Source: Oscarella lobularis (Eukaryota; Porifera; Homoscleromorpha; Homosclerophorida; Oscarellidae). From it: 64,000 nucleotides of DNA. Where the stretch lies: positions 682,001 to 746,000 of the forward strand of contig NC_089190.1 of the NCBI RefSeq assembly GCF_947507565.1. Direction: 5' to 3'. Shown in pieces: positions 33,627 through 44,806 of the stretch; within the stretch, counting starts at the first letter, position 1, and each line of letters begins with the position of its first letter. Position numbers and translations under genes: made by a program. The notes beneath the pieces are model-generated. The model had not been told where the DNA came from. It searched no databases and was given only the letters and a program-made list of their open reading frames with translations.

Positions 33627-35213
33627 ATGCGCTGTGCCGTCTTCGTCTTTCTTCCTCTCGCCGGTCTCCCGCTCAGTCTGCAAGGTGACAGCGAGCGTCG
33701 CGCAAAGACGTTCTGCGCTAAGAGGTGCTTGCCTTCGCCGGCGTCGTCTACGACGTCGACCTCGGAATCTTCGGAGTCGTATCCGGGTGTGTCTCGACGA
33801 GACGTCAAGAAAAGTCGAAAACAGTCGATGTCGTCTGACTCTGACAATTCTGACGAATCAACTCTCGTTCAAATGCGTCCTGTATGCAAACGAGGCTTAG
33901 GGCTCATTCATGACGATATTTACGACAGCATAATGAAGTGCCTCGCTCATAATACTAGACCGTTTCTGTCTCGCTCGTCTCCAACGTATAAAAGGGACAA
34001 AACTGTATACAACTATCTACAAAGGCGAATTTATACCTTGCGTCGAGCATATTTTCGGGAAAAAACTGATTTGTCTGATATCTAACAATGCGCGAGGTCA
34101 ACGGCAAATTGCTCTTCCCCTGTCAAGTTCAGATAAAGTAATTCGTCACTTTTACGAGTTATCCAAAGGCGAAGGTGCGCGAAAACTGTTCCACAGGATA
34201 TCTTCCCATTACGGAGGAATATCCGTGGCTCGCATACAACAATGGCTAAACAATCATCCCGAACATCGACTTGTGTCGCCCATTTTTTCTAACAAAGGGC
34301 CGCTAAAACTGTTCGATCGTCGAAGGTGCATAGTTACAATCAAATTGACCTGGTTGACTTCTCTTCAATGCCGGCAGGAAAAGGTGGTACGCAGTACAAG
34401 TACGTTGTCGGGATACTCGACGTTTTTAGTCGATTTCCTGTTCTCCGACCTCTTGAGAACAAGGAATCTAAAACTGTCGCGCGAGAGCTTCGCCTAGTAT
34501 ATGGGATACTGGGATATCCTAAGACAGTTCAGTCTGATCAAGGTAAAGAGTTCATGGGAGAAGTGACAAAGCTTCTCGGGAAACATCATGTAGAAATTCG
34601 AAAGTCTGCACCATACCATCGTCAGTCACAAGGGAAAATAGAACGCTCAAATCGCACCTGGAAGTCTAAACTTCGCGTTGATCTTCGGACGCACTCACAG
34701 AAAGTATCTTGGGCGGATAAACTGCAAGATTACCAGGATCTTTACAACTCCGGAGTTCACCGCAGTCTTAGAAAACATTGCCCCTTTGAAGTGTTCTACG
34801 GAAGGAAACCTTCTGAACCTTCTATAAGTTCGTCAGACACCAGAGACTCTGATTCAATGTTAGATCAGAGTAATGATGACTTACAGGGTGTAAATGTTCA
34901 TGAATATTCTACCTGCCCTCCTAATACCTCAAGCGGCAGCAACAGAAGCAGCTCAAATAGCTCATCCTGGAGCCAGCATTTCCTGCACGTAGATTCAATT
35001 CGCAAAGAGAGTGTGATGGCGTCAGACAAGGCAGCTGCAAGCAGCAAACTTTATCACTCGCAAACAAATGCGCCCTCTCAATATCAAGAGGGAGACGACG
35101 TTGTGGTTCGCTTGCGTGGACCTGACAAGAAAAGAAGTCGAACATACAGAGTGGACAAGTACTTGCGGTACACCAAAAGAGACAGCGATATCTCGTTCAA
35201 CATTGTCCGGTAA
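33627..35213 (+). pseudogene. DDE integrase-like transposase
   Basis: Three frame segments form one protein: 33,627-34,080 (Ser/Asp-rich start, then KRGLGLIHDDIYDSIMKCL), 34,081-34,325 (SKGEGARKLFHRISSHYGG, an N-terminal helix-turn-helix-like part), and 34,326-35,213. The last contains a retroviral-type integrase core: NQIDLVDFSSMP (first Asp), KTVQSDQGKEFMGE (second Asp) and RQSQGKIERSNRTWKSKL (Glu), about 35 residues between the last two as usual. It ends with VVVRLRGPDKKR, which resembles a GPY/F-type C-terminal module. The outer segments are in the same frame and the middle one is shifted, so two compensating indels exist. DNA strand cutting and transfer is the expected activity of an intact copy. 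Confidence 0.8.
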
Positions 35214-35489
35214 GTACGAAGACGCAAAAGACATGGTTCTCTGTTAGAGATGTGACGGCAAAGACACTGGCTGAAGAGAAAGCATTGCCACAAAATGAAC
35301 CTCCCGATACCGTTGCCAAAGAAAGGTGTGTTGGCAGTATCGGAAAGACGCTCGCGGATATGGAAAGGGCAGAATACAATATTCAATATTTTCCTACAGT
35401 AATCAAACCAAAAATCCGTAAGAGCAGGAGACAAACTAAGATGAGTGTGACTGATAAACTTGAAGAACGTCTTGGTCGGTTTGGGATGA

Positions 35490-37026
35490 AAATGCGTGAG
35501 GTGGGGGGGGGGGGGGGGGGGGGGCGGAAATTGCATGTTTTTGAGCATAGCCCAGCAGCTGTTTGGAAGCCCAAAGAAGCACTTTCTTGTTCGTCATAAA
35601 GCGGCGCGGTATATAGCCGAACATGCCTCCATTGTACGGTCCTTTTATCCAAGGCACATCCGTCGATTCGTACGGAAAACAAATCTCTCAAGCTGGCGTT
35701 TGGGGTAATCACGTCGAACTGCACGCTATTGCAAATGCCTTTAACGTTGAGATCGTAGTTGTAGAATCGCGACAATAGCCTGCGACAATAGCCTTCAGAA
35801 CCAGACGAAATTACGGGGCAAATTGTTATTGGCCACATCGGGCAGTTGCACTACGTAGCTGCAGAGGAGATTCCAATGCAAGGCATGATGTTTTTGACGT
35901 TGAACAAATTACTGATCATGCGACTGCGGCTACTGCGACTGCTGCTACTGCTGAGACCACATCGACCACGTCAACGTCGCAAAAACATAAAGATTGGAAA
36001 ACTGCTATCTGGGGCGAAACAGCGTCGGATGGAGTCGTTATTGAAAACTCTTGTCCAATAGATGGTCCTCTCACATTTTTTGGGCTATTGATGCAGTTTT
36101 CTCAGTCAATTCATCGTCTACTAGTTTGCTTGGCAGCGACGGACTCGATAATTAAAGTTTTGGTCACTTGCCTAACACTGGCGTCACATCGCACATATCG
36201 TGATGCGAAAGTGCATTGGCTGATTGAAACGGGACAAATAGAGGACGAAAAAGCTGTGAGAGTGTCAAAGAGATTTAACTGTTGGGGATCAGAAGGAGGA
36301 CGCTTTTTTGACATGTTTCTTACGTCTGACGCTTGCAATGTCGAAGGCATACGCAAAAGCGTGTGCTCCAACTTGGCCTGTACCAAACGCGTGTCTGAAA
36401 GATCCGTAAAGACCTTGTTTATCAGGTAAATGTGTTTCGTTTTGAACTTTAAAACAATTTTCAGTATTTTGTAATAGGAAAAATGAATAATTCTATAACC
36501 GGTGGGCTGATGGATTTTTTCGACCTATGACCAGGCAGGGGTGTAATATATGCGGTAAAGAGCGAACAATATCACATCTTTTGCAATGGGGTGCGTTTGT
36601 TACACTCTGTCTTGATAGGTATAATCATGCTATCCTTCCATTACCTAAATCATTAAATACCTGCATGGCTGTTATTGCAGCTATGGAATCAAACTTAAAC
36701 CGAACGACATAGAGAAGACGATTATTTTGCCCCCCACTAATCCAAACGGAAAAAGGCAAGAAAAGAAAGTGTGTCAGATATAGCTTCGGTTACAGTTATT
36801 TTTCAGATACGTAGCCGTTCTCATGACACTTTCTCATCAAGGCGAATGCCACTTTGTTGCTCTCTTCCGCTTTCACAATAACAACTGGGTGAAATATGAT
36901 GGTATGTCAACTCCTACCTGCAAAGAATTGAAAACGTTGTCTTCCGTGAATAAAGATGTCGCATGGATAGTGTACGTGGACATGGAGTACATGAAAGACA
37001 ACATGAAATCTCTGAAATACTGCTGA
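35490..37026 (+). pseudogene. OTU cysteine-protease-like domain plus C19-like tail
   Basis: GNCMFLSIAQQLFG at 35,521 onward gives the OTU nucleophile Cys region, followed by HFLVRHKAARYIAEHA. Next are WGNHVELHAIANAFNVEIVV and the catalytic-His region GHIGQLHYVA. OTU enzymes cleave ubiquitin or ubiquitin-like chains. Downstream are IENSCPIDGPLTFF, a helical part to 36,425 (donor CAG|GTAAATG), a Cys pair block CNICGKERTISHLLQW after 36,538, and a final exon from 36,807. That exon has CHFVALFRFHNNNWVKYDGM, which resembles the His-box end of ubiquitin-specific proteases. At least three frame breaks and one stop occur between blocks. The 22-G tract just before the Cys box may be one cause. The C19 assignment is tentative; OTU is much firmer. 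Confidence 0.65.
35503..35524. repeat. Homopolymer of 22 G
   Basis: An uninterrupted run of 22 G sits between the integrase tail and the OTU Cys box, exactly where the frame must be held. Such tracts slip during replication and sequencing, so the reading frame here is unreliable. Confidence 0.95.
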
Positions 37027-37196
37027 GCCCTCTAGGCTCTTTTCTCTACTCGAATATTAGGTTAATGTTTTGCCCGTTGGCAGAGTCAATAATGGTATGC
37101 CTTTTCGTTGCCTAAGCTTAAAAGTGTTTGAAACCACGTTCATTAATTAAAATACGATGCTCGTTTGGCACCATGATGGCAGTGTCATCCCATCTC

Positions 37197-37478
37197 CTAC
37201 TGAAAAGTAATCAGAGATCAATTTCGCTGCTGATCTAATTTGCTGGCACTGTTTCATGCAGCCAGCAAAATAGATCACATGTTTTCGTAACCCTAACCCA
37301 CTTTAGGACACCAAGGGTGAGCGCTCGATCGATGGAGCCTACTGAAAGGTAATCAGAGATCAATTGCGCTGCTGATCTAATTTGCTGGCACTACTTCATT
37401 CAGCCAGGAAAATAGATCACTTGTTTTCGTGATTACGACCACTTCAGGACACCAAAGGTGATCGCTCGATCGTTGGAG
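37197..37478. repeat. Two tandem 141-bp repeats containing joined CAGCAAATTAGATC ends
   Basis: Copies start at 37,197 and 37,338 with CCTACTGAAAAGTAATCAG. Each includes TGATCTAATTTGCTGGC and, about 14 bp later, the near-inverse GCCAGCAAAATAGATCA. The motif equals the outer end of the element TIR, so these look like captured element ends or a related MITE, inside the 3' part of the element. Confidence 0.85.
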
Positions 37479-37599
37479 AATTTGCATTTTGCAAGGACAT
37501 GTCAAGTGTACGGGCGCTATATGATGGCCAACGTCACAGTGACGATGGCCAACGTCACAGTGACGTACCGATCTAGTTTGCTGGCGATCTAAAATGGTA

Positions 37600-38015
37600 G
37601 CCCAACATTGGCTTATAAACGAAATTCCAGAACTCTGTGTTATCTTTCCTAAGAGGCGGTCCCAATTCAAAGTTGGCGGCTGGCGGAAAAGGCGTACCAG
37701 AAGTTGCCACCTACATAATGGTCATTATGGTTCGACAACTCTTTTCATCCCCTACGCTAACTTTGCCACTTCCGGAGTGACTGACAAAATACTTTCGTCA
37801 CCGATGTGGGAAGCGGTTCGCTAGATCGAGATAGAAGGTCTGCATGTCATTAGAATGACAGCAGACAGCGCGTCATCAAACAAAAATTTTTTCAAAATTT
37901 TTTTGACGGCTGCAAGGCGCTGAATCCGTACAGTTCCAAGGGCTGCTACATATATTTCTTTTCTCACGATCCGCAACTTATGAAAACTTCGAGAAATTGC
38001 CTATCCCACTCAGGT
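37600..38015 (+). pseudogene. P-element-like transposase fragment (first extra copy)
   Basis: The forward strand reads STTLFIPYANFATSGVTDKI and MWEAVR, a TAG stop, GLHVIRMTADSASSNKNFF, then in another frame LNPYSSKGCYIYFFSHDP and LMKTSRNCLSHSG. The same order (VWEAIR ... ACDSASTNRKFF ... YFISDVPHLIKTARNCW) occurs in the fuller P-like transposase at 59.9-60.2 kb. Only the centre of the catalytic/GTP-binding part survives. It lies just outside the right TIR of the integrase element. Confidence 0.75.
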
Positions 38016-39892
38016 CTACGGCGACAATCATCCCGTACAGAATGAATACTGCATTGGCCATGTTCAAAAACGAATAGGGGACGACTGCTCAAGTTGAAAA
38101 AAGAACACAAAGGCTACGTATGTTAAAACTGAAAAGGAGTGGGCAGGGCACATCGCTTGACGGAGGAAGTGATTGACAAGCATTGCATTGCTCGTCGCTA
38201 TCTATCTATCTGACAAGAAAATGTTATTTTGGTACAGGATTTAGAGATATTACGGGCACGCCATCCGTCGTAAGGTCGAAGACGCCGGAAGCATGGTACA
38301 AACGAAGGCCATTCTCCATCACATGACCAAGCTCTCTGGAACTAAGGAGAAAATTAAGGAATGGAAAGGAAAGGCGGCGGCACTGACGGTCGTAAAGTCT
38401 TGTCCTATACCCTCGACTTGTGCCCCAAAATCGAAGATGACCGTCACCGGTTCTGTCCTGTTGGGGCCGAGTCGTGGTGTAAGTGACAAGCAGACAGAGC
38501 CAATGCTGACGAGCCCGGCTACATTGCAAAGTTTGTGCAATCCGGAGGCGAGCGCCAAAGTCCCACACGTTTTCCTACACGCCTTGAAAGACATCTTCGA
38601 TCAGTCTTCTGGCAGGGATTTATTACAGCGATGTAAAGGAAACAGCCAAAATGCCAAAAATACCATTCAAAAACCACTGTCTGTCGTTGTCGTCTATAGA
38701 CCGAGTCCTTCCACAGTGTACTGTAGACATTTGCCTTAAAGGAGAAATTCAGGGGGAAACTTCCACTTACAGCTGCAGCAAAACTAGCAGCTTCCTATTG
38801 TAATCACGGAACAATAGCCTTTTGTAGGCTTATTTCCGTGTTGGACCTGGACATCGGAAAACATCCGTTTAGAATTTGCAAGTCAATAGATGAGGTGACA
38901 GAGAATGTATTTATTAACTAACTAAATGACACTAATATTTAGGAAAGAGATTATCATCAGACAATGAGAAGATCTTCGACGACAGCGCACGCGTGCATTG
39001 CCTCTTTTTCTTGCCACAGTTTTTGTGAATACCAATTTGCGCAAAAAAAACGAAACACCGGATGTTCGACTCCCTTCGACAAGCCGATTAAACGTGTTGC
39101 ACAGCTTTTTCTACCTCTCAAGCGGCAAGATCCTCAGACAAAGCAGTATCCCGTTTGAAGCCAGCGATATCACAGCTCTTGTTTCTCTTACGAACGCCGT
39201 CATCATCGAAGCAACTCTATCAACTTGAAGCTCTTACTGGTAACTATCTTAACAGTCATGCACTTTTGACGTGGACAAACTACATGCTGCTGCCGTTGCC
39301 TTAGAATATTTTCTAGTATAACGACAGCATTTTTAGAATTACGCCAGCTTTATTTTGTAGGCTTCGGCTAAAGCTAAAACGAGATAGGCCTATTTACATA
39401 GCTGTAATTTACAGTAGAAAACTCTTTAGACGGGTCCTCCTCGACAACAGCATTTTTGCTTGGCGTAATCGCTTTGATGCCTGACTACGGCCGTCACAAT
39501 GTGACCAAAACTGTCTTTTTGCCATTTGCAGCATTTGCTTGGTTTTTTAACGAGAGTAAACGTCACTTTCTAAGAAAGCAAGCCAAAGGGAACAAAATTG
39601 CTAAGTAGTGACTGCTTCTAAAAACTTCACTCCGGGTAGGGTGGTCGAAACATCAACAAAGACGTCCGAAATCTTGGAGATAGGAAGAAGGTAAGCAATT
39701 CGCATCTATTCAATATGCCGGAGTCGAATTCTTATTCTCCGTGAGTTAAGTGCGCTCGCACGTCTACTCCAAACAGCGAGAGACATTGCACCATCGACTC
39801 GGCGTTCACTTTTATCAGTTCCATACTGTACTATCAAATAAGTGACTCGAATTTTCAGCAAAACGAACGTCAACTCGTTCTCTTCTGTCTAC
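38016..39892. other. No gene recognised
   Basis: A forward frame of 148 codons (38,293-38,739) and its antisense frames have no recognised domain. Two overlapping forward frames at 38,964-39,228 are also unassigned. Decayed P-like sequence may extend to about 38,200. No clear repeats. Confidence 0.4.
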
Positions 39893-40126
39893 CTGTTTGT
39901 CGCCGGTGAGAACCCAGACGACGATTCCGGCGTCTCGAAGCGCCGGAATCGTTTCCAGCACGCCGTCCTGAAGCCGATCCTCGACGCCCGTCTTGCCCAT
40001 CAACTCCAAGTCGCCTTCGATTCGATGCGCCCACTCTCTGAGCAAACTGTCGTGCCCGACCAACGCCTTCTCGGCCGCTTCGTGAAAGACTTGCGACGGT
40101 AGACTCCACAGCCGAAATTCGACGGG
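39893..40126 (-). CDS. P4-ATPase (phospholipid flippase) exon
   Basis: A 78-codon reverse-strand exon bounded by an acceptor (CGCTTCAG before 40,126) and a donor (CAG|GTAGAC at 39,892-39,891), phase 0 at both ends, with no stop. It contains HRIEGDLELMGKTGVEDRLQ, DGVLETIPALRDAG and IVVWVLTGDKQ, matching the end of the nucleotide-binding/phosphorylation region of type IV P-type ATPases. The TGDK motif takes part in phosphate transfer. The family normally continues with an E-T-A-I motif in the next exon, which I could not find in the following 500 bases, nor a preceding exon within 500 bases upstream. It is therefore either one exon of a gene with long introns extending into unassigned DNA or a detached duplicate. 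Codons look constrained. Confidence 0.75.
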
Positions 40127-42568
40127 CTGAAGCGAAAAACGCGTCGACTAAATGCAGTGTACGCAGCAGCCGCGTGTTCACCTACGCAGTTCTGCGCAGG
40201 GCCATAACCCTGGGGAAAATTACGTAGAACTACTTTACCTTAGATCATCGTCCCGTCGCTCGATCGCGAAACGTGTCAAACGTACAGCGTCGTCGTCCAT
40301 CGTCATTTTTTACCATGGCACTGTCCCCTGGGTTTTAGTTTCCCCTCTTGAAGATGATCTCTAAGATCCGTGAGATGACCGCTACACCAACTGGTTCTGT
40401 GCAAGGTTCACCCCCCGGAACTGGACGTGGCGACGTCTTGAATAGAATCAAAGCTCTCGGATCACGACGGGCTGATGGCAGCGATTTTGAAGCGCCACGA
40501 CATTGACGAAGAAACATACCAAAGTCAAAAGTTCACTTTTCGAACAGTCTTTGTGGAAATGGCGATAACAGCTTGACACCCAGTAGATGAATGCGCTATC
40601 AATTTTTCCGCCATTTCGGTCTTTGCGTCTTGTGGAATTTAAGCACAGTCTGGTGCATCACGCTTTCCTGTATTGCCGTTTAGCCCGGCTTTTCACTTAT
40701 TCTTTTTCTTAAATGATCGCCGCGCGTTACAGAAAGAAATGAGGCATCTCTTCGGAAGTTTGAAGAAATTCTGAATTTAACCACTCTTAGGTTTTCCCGT
40801 ACCAGTGACTACGACTACCATTGATGGAATGGATGAAAAGACCAGGCTCAGAAATAAGATTAAAGAGCCTGTCAGGGACGATTTCTATGTCTACTGTGAG
40901 CCTAACAAGGCAGGGAAGTTGAGAGTGATAACAGAATTCGTCGCTCACTTACAGCGGGAAGGTGTCGAAGGAGTGCATGACCGGTGTTCGCTCATCCACC
41001 TATGCCCTACCTGGTATTTGCACATTTGTGAAAGGGCCCCTTTAAGGCGCTGTTGTAGACAGAATCTTTAGAGACAAAAGCGCTGTTCAACAGTGCTGGT
41101 CTGCTTACGCGTATCACACAATACACTGACGGACGCGCTCTCAAAGTAGCAATCGCGTCACGACTGCAAGCGGGCTCTCTGATCAATTGTTTTCACACGT
41201 CAATTTTTGACACGTTTTAAGTTGTGATAACTACGTCTGCTATATCCTCTTTACTCGTGAACCGCCAAAATGCGGTTTCGGAGGAAAGGGTCCGGCGATA
41301 AGGACGGTGCATTAACAAGCGCTTCTTTCATTGCAGATGACTAGATTCGACCCGTCACGTGCCTCGCGGACTCGTGCATCCGGCTTCCGGTACTCGTTCT
41401 CGGGGCGATCGAATAGCCTATTCGTTTCCCGAAACGAGTCGACAAATCTTTATCTTCGATTGCCCGACCACTCTTACGTCGCTGTAGGCGGTTTACTGGA
41501 CATATCATCGGTACCATCATGCATGCCGTTTTTTGTCGCGTTAATTTTCGGAGACGTTCAACTAATGCTCTTTTCTTAGAGACAATTTGGTGGAGAAAGG
41601 TTTTGCGGAAAGAAAATTTGACGCGGTGTCTGTAAACATCCTGCATGCCGTTTTTGTCGCGCTAATTTTTGAAGACGTTTAATTAATACTCTTTTCTAAG
41701 AGACGACGCGATGAAAAACGCGTCTGGGGCGTTACGACGGCGCAGGTGATGAAAGTTAATATAAGTAAAGTGATTTTAGTGATATTTTGGTAGGAGAAAT
41801 AGTGAACTTCGAAGCATGTAAGCAAGTTGGATATTAATAATTCATTTTGACGTTTATCTTCCGTAAGTCGATGGGATATTGGCTCATTAACCGGCACAGG
41901 CGGCAAACAATGATGCAGACGAGTTTAGATAATTCCCAACCGATTTTGATCTTCACCCAACATATTTTCTTTTGCGCATGACTAGAACCCGCTCGCACCG
42001 TCGTTCGAGAAGCCGAAATATATCGTCTACCTCCTGGTAAGAAAGATGATTTTATTTTGGTCTTCACTTATCAATGATACTACCTATAGGCGAAGCCGCT
42101 CGCCCGGTTCAAGCGGAGGCTGCAGCGGCAGGAGACTTTAAATGCCCCTTAAATGATTTTGATCTTCACTAGAGCTATTTTCTTTTGTGCATGACAAGAA
42201 GCCGAACAGAACGACGCTGATAACATCCAAGAAAGCCGTAAGAATTCGCCGTGTAGCTAGCTAGTCAATAATAAATTCAAGCGCCTTTTTCTCTTAGTTG
42301 CTGCAGTATATCGTTTACCTCCCGGTAAGGAGGAAAGGCAATGATTTCATTTGTTTTACTTTTTTTGTAAGATCAATTTTCATTCCGCTGCGGCAGGTAC
42401 GTCGCTCTTCCTACTTCACTGTCATTTGATTGTTTTTTGACAGTCATTACGGAGGAGATAAGAAGAATTCGAAATAGAAAGCGAGTCATAAGAGGTCATC
42501 TTCGTCTTGTTCAGGCGAAGTAATACATTAATTATTCCATTGTTTACGCAAATTTAAATATATGTTAG
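40127..42568. other. Mostly unassigned; one local duplication
   Basis: A forward frame at 40,805-41,071 (MTTTTIDGMDEKTRLRNKIK start) and a stretch around 40,460-40,580 are protein-like but match nothing I can defend. 41,518-41,583 is repeated at 41,643-41,703 (CATGCCGTTTTTTGTCGCG ... CTCTTTTC), a 120-bp tandem duplication. The rest is AT-rich without features. Confidence 0.4.
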
Positions 42569-42715
42569 GCTTGATAATCCGCATCTCAAGACGCTTGAGG
42601 AGCTATACCAAGTCGAGGGAGGAAATAAAGTAAAGAATGCGTGGCGTGCGAAAAACAGGAATCTGCTACGGCAGCCTGTCGTTGAACTTGCCGAGGATTT
42701 TTTAAAAATAGGCAA
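42569..42715 (+). CDS. Possible exon of unknown family
   Basis: After an acceptor-like TATATGTTAG the forward strand reads LDNPHLKTLEELYQVEGGNK and AWRAKNRNLLRQPVVELAED, an amphipathic, protein-like stretch of about 48 residues. No family is recognised. It could be an exon of the same gene as the membrane exon at 42.8 kb, 90 bases further on, but phase and donor are not clear. Confidence 0.25.
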
Positions 42716-42807
42716 TTTATCTATAGACTCCGTAATATTAGTTTATTTGTGTCATTAGTATTACTTCATTATGAATTAATTAACTAATGTGGTATTTAAC
42801 AACATAA

Positions 42808-43254
42808 TTGCTTACCGGTAAAGACAATTCTAGCGGTTACATCATCGGTATAGCAGTGACGAGTGTTCTGTGCACAGTGGCCATTGTTATTCGGATCGGC
42901 ACCTATTTTAGACGTCGGCATCGTTCTGACGACATGGAAGCTCGAAAACCGCGTTCAAGGATTAGCGCGACTACCGGTAATCCGATAGCACTAGATTTGA
43001 TCTCGACACCTAATGGGATGCATAGACAGGGAAGTATGGCTCCGTGTTTGTCAGTGGGTGTCTGCAAAATTGCATATGTATTAGGTATTGGTTCATTTGT
43101 ATGAGCGACTCTGCTGTCTACGCGAATCCGTCGCCAAATGCGGACTACGATCATTTGGGGGCGAAACAGAGACAAATGCTTATGAAGAACTGCCAGCTCT
43201 GCGTTGACGTCGAAATTGCATGACCGTCTTGGCAGCGAGTGAGAGAAACGCATT
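42808..43254 (+). CDS. Single-pass membrane protein exon(s) with ITAM-like tail
   Basis: The frame at 42,808-43,104 has a short polar lead (KDNSSG), a hydrophobic helix of about 22 residues (YIIGIAVTSVLCTVAIVIRI) and a basic stop-transfer (FRRRHR), then a polar cytoplasmic-type stretch. Another frame from 43,101 reads MSDSAVYANPSPNADYDHLG; past a G5 run at 43,157-43,161 a third frame gives NAYEELPALR and a stop. Joined by one G, this would be Y-x-x-L, 8 residues, Y-x-x-L, an ITAM-like spacing for SH2-kinase signalling. AATAAA at 43,307 would serve as a polyadenylation signal. An intron probably links the TM part to the tail, but the splice sites are not certain. The extracellular part is not found. 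Confidence 0.45.
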
Positions 43255-43312
43255 TCTATTTTCGTAGCGTATGAATTCGTGCTTGACCTGCAAAGGCAGC
43301 TGTGTCAATAAA

Positions 43313-44806
43313 GCAGTACTGTAAACAATTTTTTGTCAAAGATAATAAAAAATAATACATACTTTATATTTAATATTTGACCTCTACCCTACTACCTAAA
43401 CTACCCCACAGCCTCGCCATACGCAAGGCCAACCTAGAAACAAGAGAAAAATGTTGGTTGATGAGTATGAGTAGGTTGATGGACGGAACTGGAAGAAATT
43501 GGCTGTTGTTGACTATAAAGATGTCTAGGGATCGATAGAAGGTAAATAAGTGGAGAGATGCAATGGAAAATGTAGAAATGTGTGAAAAAGGATAGGAGCT
43601 GATGGAAATATGATAGTGGTCACTAGATAGTGGGCGGGCTGTAAATAACAGTTGTAAGCAAGTGACGAGACAGCTAAGAAACAATGGCAGAGAAGACTCA
43701 CCAGCTCGACTTACCTAAAACCTCATGCGCGTGCAAAATGGCGCAGCGAGAGTACTCTTGCGCGACGCCACTGCAGCTTTGGCGCATCTAACGTGCAAAG
43801 CGCGACTTCGTTCGATGTCCGATCCTGCGAACCGTCGCAATCGCGCGATTCCGGCTCGTCGACGCGCGTGCGATTCCGATCGTCCCCGAGTCCGAGTCTT
43901 TAGCGTGCACGTGGGCAAAAGCTACGATGGAACACAGTATAACGCTACACAGTACAAACGCGATTTACGCAATCGCTCACGTGGCTTGTACACCGAGCCT
44001 CCGAGTTGCTGAGAGACTGAGTCTACTTCGATTCGGCACGGATCTTAGAGTAGATGGATAGGCAACGCACGGCATTGTGACGTCATGTCTCGTATCATCC
44101 GTGCCTACGCCACACACCCTCCTTTTTAAGTGTTCAGCGCGCTGAATGTCATTTGCAAGCTAAATAGAAGGTCATCGAAGGTGATCGGATGTGATCCCTC
44201 AGTTCCTAATGTCCATTGCACCGATACAGCTTTTTTTTCCGTTCGCGGGATCGATTATCACACCGATTTCGTCGCGTTTTATCGCGTAAGTTTCATCGAA
44301 AAGCCTTGTGCGATTTTCCTACCTTGATCGCGTGATCTAGAGTGTGGAAAAGCCATCTAGTCGCAGCGTTACGATACTTGGCGTGCAACCGTTGAGGTTA
44401 GAATTGAGTTGTTGCTTGCTTATGCTAAATACGGGCCATTTTTGGCACCAAACACGCGATCACTTTGTGCGATTTTCCTGCCCTCTCAGCACCCATTTGG
44501 CGCTTGATAACAGCCGGAGCACCTGATTTTGGCTTCGCAGAGTGCAACTAAAGTGACGAAAGTCATGGGTAGACGAAGGCTGGGTCTCGCTGTAGGCGCG
44601 TGAAAAATCACGAACGCAAGCGACGCTTGAAGACAAAAAATCGCACTGGAAGACCGTCTAAAAAAAATTAGTAGCATTTCTTCACATTTCACATTGATCA
44701 CAAAGATGCACCGCTCTGCAAGACGTGTCTGTGATTCTATCTGAGCCTTCAGTCACCGTCGCTACGGGAGTCCTCAACAGTAACACGTGCAGAAGAAGCG
44801 AAGACG
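43313..44806. other. No gene recognised
   Basis: Small frames on both strands near 43,715-44,012 are basic and CG-rich without a domain. Positions 44,130-44,530 hold imperfectly repeated GTGCGATTTTCCT words. Nothing else. Confidence 0.45.

Larger units (their letters stand above)
33298..37583 (+). mobile_element. Integrase-type (Ginger-like) DNA transposon with 72-bp TIRs
   Basis: Left TIR 33,298-33,369 starts CAGCAAATTAGATCAGTACG and right TIR 37,512-37,583 is its inverse with about six mismatches. Each TIR holds two copies of GTGACGTTGGCCA-type words. The 4.29-kb unit encodes an integrase (33.6-35.2 kb) and an OTU/peptidase-like region (35.5-37.0 kb), both forward. Absence of RT, together with TIRs, argues for a DNA transposon such as Ginger rather than a retroelement. 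A clear target duplication was not identified. Confidence 0.75.

Noticed and set aside
40805-41071. Resemblance of FYVYC and GKLRV to the parkin RING0 region
   Set aside because: Only two short words match, the zinc-binding Cys pattern does not follow, and no neighbouring parkin exon was seen.
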